A stretch of 53,422 nucleotides of DNA from contig NZ_RJUB01000127.1 in assembly GCF_024343615.1 (NCBI RefSeq), forward strand, positions 1 through 53,422, in the 5' to 3' direction. Below, in pieces: positions 25,817-32,923 of the stretch (within the stretch, counting starts at the first letter, position 1; each line of letters begins with the position of its first letter). Under the pieces are notes generated by a model, which was not told where the DNA came from, did no database searches, and worked only from the letters and a program-made list of their open reading frames with translations. Source of the stretch: Ferruginibacter sp. HRS2-29 (lineage in GTDB: Bacteria; Bacteroidota; Bacteroidia; Chitinophagales; Chitinophagaceae). The position numbers and the translations under genes are program-made.

Positions 25817-26691
25817 TATGGGCAGATTTTTGGGCAAAGTTCACCATGGTTGTAACCGCCGCCGCCTGAGACTTTTGTCTTGGTTTCAATGATGTCCCAG
25901 TCATCGCGGTGTTCTGCGCTGCCGCTCAGCTTAAAGGTAGGCACGAGGATGAGTGTAGTCTGCCTCAGCCGGTACTGACTTGGTTTCATATCGGCCGGTG
26001 ATTTGGCATTATAAGCGCCCTGCCATACACGGATGCCGTCGAATTCGGAATTTGGTGCATCGAGAATATCGAAAAGCGATTTGAAAACACAGGCGCTGAT
26101 CCATACGGAGGAAGAGAAGTAAAGCGTGGTATCTTCGGGTTTTTTGCCATATATGGTATCAAACAATTTAGCCCTCCTTTCCGTTTCCTTTTGCCTCAGG
26201 TTGAAATCCTTGTATTCATAAGGAGTTGATGACATACTAATATCAACCCAACTATTTGCATGCTTGCTGACAGGATCTTTTGCAGATGCATTAAAAGTAG
26301 TAGGCACCATGATCAATGAGGTGGAAGAGTTTTTATCTTTTACGGCATTGATAAATCGCACGCCGTCATATTTTTTAAAATCTCCAAAATGTTTCAGCAA
26401 TGCTTCGAGGACAGCCTTATCGATCCAGATGTTTGTTGTGATCTTGCCATTCCCGTTAACATATTTTGCATTAAAATCGTCTTTCATCGTTGCCGCTTCC
26501 GCGGTTGGTACTGTGAGGTTGCCTACGCCGATGCAATCCTTGTCAAATTTGTAAATTTTACCGGCTTCTGCTCCGGTAGTTGCTGTGGGAGAATCGACTG
26601 TAGCTACTTTGCCTGTTTGCTTTTGCTCTTCGTTGCAGGAATACAATACGCACATTGCTAGTGTTGCCAGGGAGATAAGAATAGTTTTCAT
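25816..26691 (-). CDS. Lipoprotein with a two-fold internal repeat
   Basis: 291 residues with a lipobox (TLAMCVLYSC; Cys at 19). Two halves repeat one pattern: IWIDKAVLEALLKHF...YDGVRFI...TSLIMVPTTF and VWISACVFKSLFDIL...FDGIRVW...TTLILVPTF. The C-terminus ends in a cysteine-containing tail (ELCPKICP). The function is unknown. It heads the minus-strand group that continues with the membrane protein, histidine kinase and response regulator. Confidence 0.8.
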   Translation of the reverse strand: MKTILISLATLAMCVLYSCNEEQKQTGKVATVDSPTATTGAEAGKIYKFDKDCIGVGNLTVPTAEAATMKDDFNAKYVNGNGKITTNIWIDKAVLEALLKHFGDFKKYDGVRFINAVKDKNSSTSLIMVPTTFNASAKDPVSKHANSWVDISMSSTPYEYKDFNLRQKETERRAKLFDTIYGKKPEDTTLYFSSSVWISACVFKSLFDILDAPNSEFDGIRVWQGAYNAKSPADMKPSQYRLRQTTLILVPTFKLSGSAEHRDDWDIIETKTKVSGGGGYNHGELCPKICP

Positions 26692-26777
26692 GTTGTTTGT
26701 TTTTTTTGATGATTAGGATAGCATGAAAGTCTATAATTAAAATGACGAATGCAATAGTGTCGCCACCTTTTATTTAC

Positions 26778-26812
26778 CGTGTTTTCACCCTGCCCGATTC
26801 GGGCTAAACACG
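26778..26812. promoter_or_regulatory. Nested inverted repeat in a divergent promoter region
   Basis: Outer arms CGTGTTT (26778-26784) and AAACACG (26806-26812) enclose GCCCGA-T-TCGGGC (26792-26804). It lies in the 187-base gap between two divergent lipoprotein genes and could be an operator or hairpin. Confidence 0.4.
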
Positions 26813-26878
26813 TTTGATGGTGAATGGAATGATTTTCAATTTTACAGCAATAAAAATTTACAAGTAAAACGAGCCATC

Positions 26879-27805
26879 ATGTTGAAACTACTTTTTCCAA
26901 TCATAGGCATTGTCATTTTAGCTGCATGTAATGATGCGGGAGAAAAAAAGGCGGACAATGATCACTTCGATATGGATACGGCCATACTGATCAGTAAAGC
27001 CGATTCATCGCTTATCATCAATTCAATTCCACGCGACTCTCTTATCAAAAGCTTCGACACTGTGACGATAAACGGCTCGTTATTCTTTTTGTACCAGGGC
27101 GATATCTTATTGACCCGGGAAGAACTGGCCGTCAAAATGCATGAAAAATTTTCTATAGTTACCGACAGTACTAAAAGTCCTGAAAAACACGCGATGATGG
27201 AATGGAATGATATTATCATCGGCTTTGATCCTGAAAAGAATGATACGGTCAAATGGAATAAATTCCCCATCACTTACAGGATCGACAAAAAATCATTTTC
27301 AGGTGTTCCGGGGAGATATGAAATGGTAAGGGAAAATATGCTGAAAGCTACCAACGACTGGGAGGGCCTTTGCAATACCCGCTTTCTATATATGCCCGAA
27401 GCGGATGAAGGCCCGATCTTGCCGGCCGGCGCCATCGACTTTGTGGTTACTTATGTTCCGGCCAGCAGCGGCTTCATCGCGACAGCATTTTTTCCAAACG
27501 ACCCGGCCATCAAAAGGCAGCTGGTGATATATCCCAATTACTGGAATACCTCCTATGATAAAACAGGGGTTTTCAGGCATGAAATAGGGCATATACTTGG
27601 TTTTTACCACGAACACAGCTCGGGCTCCACCGATGTGCCAATGGATTGCAGGTACAAATATCCCGAAGCCAGTAGGGGAATACCCATTTCTTATTATGAC
27701 AAATTATCGGTGATGCATTATTTCTGTGGAGATGCAGGCACCCGCGAAATGAAATTTTCCCGCAGCGATACTTTCGGTTCCTTAACTGTTTATCCCAAAC
27801 ACTAA
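26879..27805 (+). CDS. Astacin-like (M12A) zinc metallopeptidase lipoprotein
   Basis: 308 residues with a lipobox (GIVILAAC). The zinc motif FRHEIGHILGFYHEHS matches astacin HExxHxxGFxHE, and SVMHYF supplies the Met-turn and the astacin Tyr. The segment before it (FPITYRIDKK ... AIDFVVTY) matches the start of metzincin catalytic domains. It is probably anchored to the outer membrane or cell surface. A secreted coiled-coil protein gene follows 10 bases later, so the two may form a unit. Confidence 0.88.
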   Translation: MLKLLFPIIGIVILAACNDAGEKKADNDHFDMDTAILISKADSSLIINSIPRDSLIKSFDTVTINGSLFFLYQGDILLTREELAVKMHEKFSIVTDSTKSPEKHAMMEWNDIIIGFDPEKNDTVKWNKFPITYRIDKKSFSGVPGRYEMVRENMLKATNDWEGLCNTRFLYMPEADEGPILPAGAIDFVVTYVPASSGFIATAFFPNDPAIKRQLVIYPNYWNTSYDKTGVFRHEIGHILGFYHEHSSGSTDVPMDCRYKYPEASRGIPISYYDKLSVMHYFCGDAGTREMKFSRSDTFGSLTVYPKH

Positions 27806-27815
27806 ACTATAAAAT

Positions 27816-29369
27816 ATGAAAATGAAACTCTTAGTATGTATGATCGTCTGGCTATTTGCCATTCAATACAGCAAAGCACAAACTCCCGTTTTCCGGAAAG
27901 ATGCAACCCTGGTATTCGATTTTTTGAAAGGAGATCTGCATCCCGGCGATTTTTATATACTCAATAAGAAAAGGATTAGTTACAGGATCATTAATTTCAA
28001 CAAACAGCTTTACAATATTTCGGTAAGCATGGATCAGCGGGCATTGTTTGCTGAACAGCCACCTATATTCGGAGTGATCACCGACCTGGATTTGTCGAAA
28101 TTGAAGGATGCCGCGGCGGAGAATGCAATAGTGGAAGCCGATGGGTCAGGTATCATGACTGAAATTTCACGAAAAAATACCGGCAGTGCACAGCAGGCTA
28201 TCATTGACAAATACAAGAAACTGAAAACGGAGGTTTTGCAGCTTTCCGTACATTTCGACCTGTTGAACGGAATTGCAAAAGAATTGAGTGTGCTTTATAA
28301 GAACCTCTCAGGGTATCTTATGGATGGCTGCCATACATACGATGACATAGCTGCCGCTAAAATAAAGGATACGAGAGCTTATCTTCTTCCCAAGATAGTT
28401 GGGGTAGCCGCGGATGAGCTATCGCTGAAAGGGCAATTGGAAGCAAATGCTAACAGCCTTTTTACTGATATTAATGAAACAGCGGAAAAAATAAGGATAA
28501 CACATCAGCAACTGAAGTCGCAATATGCGTTATTGGAAAAAACGATCCTGGCTGAAATAGATAAGGAAAAGCAACAACTGAAAAAGACACCATCGGTTAC
28601 AAGATCCAAATCGGTGGCTGACCAGGAAATTGAGTTGGCAACAGAAAAAGCGGGCCTAGACGACATCAATGAAAACATAGCTGTAGTTAAAGCGAGGGCT
28701 GAGAAGCTGGACGAAATGAACGAGAAAGGTTTTGTAAAGACACTTATCGATGTATATGGAAAGATCAACCGGACATCTTTTGAATATGTTTCTCCATCGT
28801 ATAAAGCCACAGAAGATGAGATGACGATCAAAATAAACATTGAACCGAAGGAACCTTTGGCATGTAACAGCAATTACAGCATTTTTAACGGGGAATACAC
28901 AGGAACTATCTATGGGTTCAAAATAAATTTCAGTTCCGGCATTTTTGCCATCATGGGTAAAAAACTGTTTGACCAGACATACCGGGTTGATCCGATAGAT
29001 GGTGATCCTGATAATAATATCATTTTAAAGAATAAGAGCAGGCGCAAGATACAGCCGTCGCTGGGGGCGTTGATGCATTTTTATTGGAAACAACCTTCTT
29101 TTGTGAGTTTTGGAGGGGTTTTGGGGTTAAGTGTCAGCAATCAATCATTATTGAACTATCACGGCGGGCTTTCGCTGCTATTTGGCGAAACACAGCGTAT
29201 AATAGTTTCGGGGGGCGCTACATTGAGCCAGGCAAAAGACCTCACGGAAGAATACCAGGAAAATCAAAAAGTAGCGAAATCGCTCAATCTCACTACAGTG
29301 CCCACACAAAACTATTATCGTTGGGGGTCGTTCATTTCTATAACATACAACCTGAAACCTGCTAAGTAA
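27816..29369 (+). CDS. Secreted protein with central coiled coil and barrel-like C-terminus
   Basis: 517 residues. It has a signal peptide (KLLVCMIVWLFAIQYSKAQ), long helical and charged stretches at about 120-300 that suggest a coiled coil, and a C-terminal part (about 350-517) of alternating hydrophobic strands (YHGGLSLLFGETQRIIVSGG...RWGSFISITYNL) reminiscent of an outer-membrane barrel. No known family was recognised. It is co-directional with, and adjacent to, the astacin-like gene. Confidence 0.65.
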   Translation: MKMKLLVCMIVWLFAIQYSKAQTPVFRKDATLVFDFLKGDLHPGDFYILNKKRISYRIINFNKQLYNISVSMDQRALFAEQPPIFGVITDLDLSKLKDAAAENAIVEADGSGIMTEISRKNTGSAQQAIIDKYKKLKTEVLQLSVHFDLLNGIAKELSVLYKNLSGYLMDGCHTYDDIAAAKIKDTRAYLLPKIVGVAADELSLKGQLEANANSLFTDINETAEKIRITHQQLKSQYALLEKTILAEIDKEKQQLKKTPSVTRSKSVADQEIELATEKAGLDDINENIAVVKARAEKLDEMNEKGFVKTLIDVYGKINRTSFEYVSPSYKATEDEMTIKINIEPKEPLACNSNYSIFNGEYTGTIYGFKINFSSGIFAIMGKKLFDQTYRVDPIDGDPDNNIILKNKSRRKIQPSLGALMHFYWKQPSFVSFGGVLGLSVSNQSLLNYHGGLSLLFGETQRIIVSGGATLSQAKDLTEEYQENQKVAKSLNLTTVPTQNYYRWGSFISITYNLKPAK

Positions 29370-29389
29370 ACAAAATTCATGATGTAAAG

Positions 29390-29411
29390 AGCCGCGTTAG
29401 CGGCTTTTTTT
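29390..29411 (+). terminator. Intrinsic terminator
   Basis: Stem AGCCGC (29390-29395) / GCGGCT (29400-29405) with loop GTTA and a T run to 29411. It ends the astacin/coiled-coil unit ahead of the ribosomal operon. Confidence 0.9.
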
Positions 29412-29516
29412 ATGCCCGAAGAACCCGGTTTTTGAAACATGATTTTAAAAGTGCCAACTTTTTTTATTGAAAATCAATTGTTTGCAAACATTGCTCTGAA
29501 ATTAATCCTTGTTTTC

Positions 29517-29549
29517 TTTGGAAAAAACACCCCCTTGCCCCTACCTTTG
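29517..29549 (+). promoter_or_regulatory. Bacteroidota-type promoter for rplM operon
   Basis: -33 box TTTG (29517-29520), 21-base spacer, -7 box TACCTTTG (29542-29549), fitting TTTG-N19-21-TAnnTTTG. The leader to rplM is about 50 bases. Confidence 0.75.
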
Positions 29550-29607
29550 CACTCCAATTTAAAAAAAGTCCCGGGGATAGCCGGGCAAACTTAAAAAAAA
29601 CAAAACA

Positions 29608-30087
29608 ATGAGTAAATTACATTTCACCACTAAACATGCGAACGAGGCTACTGTGCAACGTAACTGGTACGTTGTTGACGGTACTAATCAAACCGTTGGT
29701 CGTATGTGCGCAAAAATTGCGTCTGTTCTCCGTGGTAAGAACAAAGCCTATTACACTCCTCACGTAGATTGCGGAGATTTTGTGATCGTTACGAACTGCG
29801 AAAAAGTGAAGTTCACCGGTAACAAAATGGACGACAAAGAATACCTGACCTTCAGTGGTTACCCAGGTGGTCAAAAAGGTGAAACAGCAAAAGACCTGCT
29901 GAAACGCCGTCCGGAAGTGGTGATCGAAAGAGCGATCAAAGGTATGTTGCCTAAAAATCGTTTGGGCCGCCAGATGTACAAAAAACTGTTTGTATATCAA
30001 GGTGCAGAACATCCGCACACCGCACAAAAACCAACCGAATTAACATTCACTAAACTTACGCCTGCAACTTCAGGCCCTAAAAAATAA
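29608..30087 (+). CDS. rplM: 50S ribosomal protein L13
   Basis: 159 residues, a few longer than the E. coli protein. Recognised by WYVVDGTNQTVGRMCAKIAS, GDFVIVTNCEKVKFTGNK and RAIKGMLPKNRLGRQMYKKL. First gene of rplM-rpsI, with a Bacteroidota-type promoter just upstream. Confidence 0.98.
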   Translation: MSKLHFTTKHANEATVQRNWYVVDGTNQTVGRMCAKIASVLRGKNKAYYTPHVDCGDFVIVTNCEKVKFTGNKMDDKEYLTFSGYPGGQKGETAKDLLKRRPEVVIERAIKGMLPKNRLGRQMYKKLFVYQGAEHPHTAQKPTELTFTKLTPATSGPKK

Positions 30088-30094
30088 TCAATAA

Positions 30095-30484
30095 ATGGAA
30101 AAGCAAAAAAACGCAGTTGGCCGTAGAAAAGAAGCTGTAACACGTGTTTTCCTTAGCCGTGGCGAAGGTACCATTACAGTAAACGGTAAAGACTACAAAA
30201 CATACTTTCCGCTGGTATATTTACAGAACCAGGTAGAAGCTCCGTTGAAAACTGTAGAAAGCGCAGATAAATTCAACGTGGTGATCAACGCTACCGGTGG
30301 TGGTGTAAAAGGTCAGGCAGAAGCTGCAAAACTGGGTATCGCACGTGCCCTCATCGAAGTAAGCGCCGACTATCGTCCGGCTCTGAAAGCTGCAGGTTTC
30401 CTTAAACGCGACCCACGCAGCGTGGAACGTAAAAAACCAGGCCGTAAAAAAGCAAGGAAGAGCTTCCAGTTCTCTAAACGTTAA
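30095..30484 (+). CDS. rpsI: 30S ribosomal protein S9
   Basis: 129 residues, normal length. Family blocks are AVGRRKEAVTRVFL, GGVKGQAEAAKLGIARAL and the basic C-terminal tail RKKPGRKKARKSFQFSKR, which ends in Lys-Arg at the P-site. It begins 7 bases after rplM and is co-transcribed with it. Confidence 0.98.
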   Translation: MEKQKNAVGRRKEAVTRVFLSRGEGTITVNGKDYKTYFPLVYLQNQVEAPLKTVESADKFNVVINATGGGVKGQAEAAKLGIARALIEVSADYRPALKAAGFLKRDPRSVERKKPGRKKARKSFQFSKR

Positions 30485-30598
30485 CAGCCCCCTAAATCCC
30501 CCAACGGGGACTATTGGGAAGTTTATAATATTATTAAACTTTTTTAAAATCGCTTCGATAGCCCCTCCTTTGGAGGGGTTGGGGAGGCCACTTAAATT
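30483..30598. repeat. Inverted repeat of CCCCCTAAATCCCCC / GGAGGGGTTGGGGAGG words
   Basis: The left arm (30485-30511) and right arm (30560-30590) are approximately inverse, around an AT-rich middle, between rpsI and rpsB. A single related arm (CCCCCCTCCGCCCCTGAAGG) follows rpsB at 31512-31540. Confidence 0.7.
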
Positions 30599-30604
30599 AC
30601 AACA

Positions 30605-31510
30605 ATGGAAAATAACACTTCCTTACAACAGCAGCTTCTCGAAGCAGGCGTTCACTTCGGTCACTTGAAGAAAAAGTGGAACCCAAAAATGCTTCCTTAC
30701 ATTTTTGCAGAAAAGAAAGGGATCCACATCATCGATCTTAACAAAACTGTAGAAGGTTTGCAGGAAGCAGCAGCAGCTATGAAAGCGATCGCCCGCAGCG
30801 GTAAAAAGATCATGTTTGTAGCTACAAAAAAACAGGCAAAAGAAATCGTACAGGAAAGCGCAAAGCGTGTTAACATGCCTTTCGTTACCGAACGTTGGTT
30901 GGGTGGTATGCTTACCAACTTCAACACCGTACGTAAAAGCGTTAAGAAAATGCAGAGCATCGATAAGATGCTTGGCGACACAGCAGCTGAAAGCCTGAAC
31001 AAAAAAGAAAGGCTGACACTTGCCCGTGAAAGGGATAAAATGGAGAAAGTTTTGGGCGGTATCGCTCAGATCAGCCGCGTACCGGCAGCATTGTTCATGG
31101 TGGATATAGGACACGAACACATCGCTTTGTCTGAAGCAAAACGTTTGAGCATCACTACTTTCGGTATGGTTGATACCAACTCTGATCCAAATAAAGTTGA
31201 TTATGCTATCCCTGCAAATGATGATGCTACCAAATCTATCGCGATCATCGTAAACTACATCACCGCAGCAATCGCTGAAGGGCTGGCTGAACGTCAGGCT
31301 AACAAAGACGAAGACGGTGGCGACGACAGCGAAGAAAGCGCAGAAGCTAAAGCGGCTCGTTTCGAACAGAAACAAGGCGAAGGTGACGACAGGAACAGGC
31401 GTGGTGCAGGTGCCCCAAGGGGTAACGCTCCGGCTAAACGTCGTGTACCAGGTCCGGGTGCCGGTGGCAGAAGGCCAGCAGGTGGCGGTGCTCCGGGTGG
31501 CGCACGTTAA
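30605..31510 (+). CDS. rpsB: 30S ribosomal protein S2 with low-complexity basic tail
   Basis: 301 residues; the core matches S2 (LLEAGVHFGHLKKKWNPKM, RWLGGMLTNFNTVRKS, DTNSDPNKVDYAIPANDDA). About the last 70 residues are an acidic stretch (NKDEDGGDDSEESAEAKAA) and then a Gly/Arg/Pro/Ala-rich tail (RRGAGAPRGNAPAKRR...GGGAPGGAR), absent from E. coli S2. tsf is downstream, the usual neighbour. Confidence 0.97.
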   Translation: MENNTSLQQQLLEAGVHFGHLKKKWNPKMLPYIFAEKKGIHIIDLNKTVEGLQEAAAAMKAIARSGKKIMFVATKKQAKEIVQESAKRVNMPFVTERWLGGMLTNFNTVRKSVKKMQSIDKMLGDTAAESLNKKERLTLARERDKMEKVLGGIAQISRVPAALFMVDIGHEHIALSEAKRLSITTFGMVDTNSDPNKVDYAIPANDDATKSIAIIVNYITAAIAEGLAERQANKDEDGGDDSEESAEAKAARFEQKQGEGDDRNRRGAGAPRGNAPAKRRVPGPGAGGRRPAGGGAPGGAR

Positions 31511-31567
31511 TCCCCCCTCCGCCCCTGAAGGGGGAACTATGGAGGAGATAATAGCGAAGACTTAAAG

Positions 31568-31697
31568 TTGGAAGCAATTAATAATGAATAATTAATAACG
31601 AATAATTCTTTCATCGGAAAATTCACTAGTTATTTGTTAGCCGTTACTATCGGGATTGCCCCAATTATTAATTATTAATTATTAATTATTCATTGAC
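31568..31697. repeat. Inverted repeat of TTAATAATTAATAA words between rpsB and tsf
   Basis: The left arm (31577-31606) and right arm (31660-31692) are built from AATTATTAATT units in opposite orientation. The same words recur at 47265-47366. Confidence 0.75.
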
Positions 31698-32522
31698 ATG
31701 AGTGTTACAATAACAGCAGCAGATATCAACAAACTACGCCAGGCAACCGGCGCCGGTATGTTGGATTGCCGTAAAGCTTTGACAGAAAGCAACGGCGATT
31801 TCGAAGCAGCGATTGACTGGCTTCGTAAACAAGGACAAAAGGTAGCGGCAAAACGCAGCGACCGTGAAGCAAAAGAAGGGGTGGTTTTAGCTAAAACTAC
31901 TGCAGATAATAAAGCCGGTATCGTATTCTGCATCAGCTGCGAAACTGATTTCGTAAGCAAGAATGCTGATTTCGTGGCTTTCGCTCAAAGCATCATGGAT
32001 GCTGCGATCGAAAACAATGTAAAAACTGCAGAAGAACTGAACGAAGTTTCTGTTAACGGCGCTAAAGTTGCAGACCTTATCAACGATAAACTCGCTGCAA
32101 TCGGCGAAAAGATCGAGATCGTTAAGTTTGAAAGGGTGGAAGCTCCATTCGTAGCAAGTTATATCCACGGTGCAAACCGTATGGGTGTACTGGTAGGATT
32201 AACCCAGGAAGCTGCTGAAGCCGGCAAAGACGTTGCAATGCAGATTGCAGCTATGAACCCGCTGGCAGTGGACGAAAGCTCTATCTCTCCTGAAACAATC
32301 GAAAGGGAAAAGAACATCGCTATCGAAATGATCAAAGCTGAAGGCAAACCTGCTGAAATGGCTGAAAAGATCGCGATGGGCAAATTGAACAAATTCTTCA
32401 AGGATAATACGCTGATGGCTCAGGCATTCGTAAAAGATGCTAACCAGTCAGTAGAAGGTTACCTGAAAAGCATCAATGCTGACCTGAAAGTTACCGAATT
32501 CAAAAGGGTAGCATTAGGTTAA
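31698..32522 (+). CDS. tsf: Elongation factor Ts
   Basis: 274 residues, normal length. The N-terminal UBA-like domain (INKLRQATGAGMLDCRKALTE) is followed by the core motif CETDFVSKNADF and IHGANRMGVLVGL. EF-Ts exchanges GDP for GTP on EF-Tu. A strong terminator follows. Confidence 0.98.
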   Translation: MSVTITAADINKLRQATGAGMLDCRKALTESNGDFEAAIDWLRKQGQKVAAKRSDREAKEGVVLAKTTADNKAGIVFCISCETDFVSKNADFVAFAQSIMDAAIENNVKTAEELNEVSVNGAKVADLINDKLAAIGEKIEIVKFERVEAPFVASYIHGANRMGVLVGLTQEAAEAGKDVAMQIAAMNPLAVDESSISPETIEREKNIAIEMIKAEGKPAEMAEKIAMGKLNKFFKDNTLMAQAFVKDANQSVEGYLKSINADLKVTEFKRVALG

Positions 32523-32542
32523 TCATTTGCAGATAAATTTTG

Positions 32543-32576
32543 AAAAGGCGAACAGCAATGTTCGCCTTTTTGTTTT
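32543..32576 (+). terminator. Intrinsic terminator after tsf
   Basis: 12-bp stem AAAAGGCGAACA (32543-32554) / TGTTCGCCTTTT (32559-32570), loop GCAA, then a T-rich tail. Confidence 0.93.
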
Positions 32577-32595
32577 TTATACAACTGTCTAAAAA

Positions 32596-32760
32596 ATGGC
32601 CGACCCCGAAGGGGTCGAATCTATCCACGCCATGGGTTGCAACCCATGGCGAAAAACAAATTCAACCCTTTCAGGGTTGCTGCCCATTGTTTAGTCCATT
32701 GACGGGGTGCATCCGGCGAGACCCACACCGTTCCTACGGAGCGAAAAATTTCATCCTGTA
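32596..32760. repeat. Module of consecutive short palindromes in the tsf / beta-propeller gap
   Basis: In the roughly 400-base gap lie, in order, GACCCC-GAA-GGGGTC, GCCATGGGTTGCAACCCATGGC-like, AACCCTTTCAGGGTT, and CGTTCCTACGGAGCG-like palindromes. This string of hairpins, with little spacing, resembles dispersed palindromic repeats of Bacteroidota that are often linked to REP-associated tyrosine transposases (general knowledge). No transposase is nearby. A further 11-bp inverted repeat is at 32825-32850. Confidence 0.7.
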
Positions 32761-32824
32761 AACGTTCTCAAAAAAGAAACAACCTCCCATAAAAATATTC
32801 TTCATTCTTCATTTTTAATTCTTA

Positions 32825-32850
32825 ATTCATTTCGACCCGTCGAAATGAAT
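32825..32850. repeat. Perfect 11-bp hairpin
   Basis: ATTCATTTCGA (32825-32835) and TCGAAATGAAT (32840-32850) with loop CCCG, 74 bases before the beta-propeller gene. No T run follows, so the role is unclear. Confidence 0.6.
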
Positions 32851-32923
32851 ATACCGTCGAGCGGGTATTGACCCACCCTCTTTCTTTCGCCACTTTTACA
32901 ACACTAAACTAAAATCGTTTGTT

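Noticed and set aside
32540..32761. Possible small protein gene across the palindromic module
   Set aside because: The frame translates palindromes and a terminator; composition is unlike neighbouring genes and there is no family resemblance.
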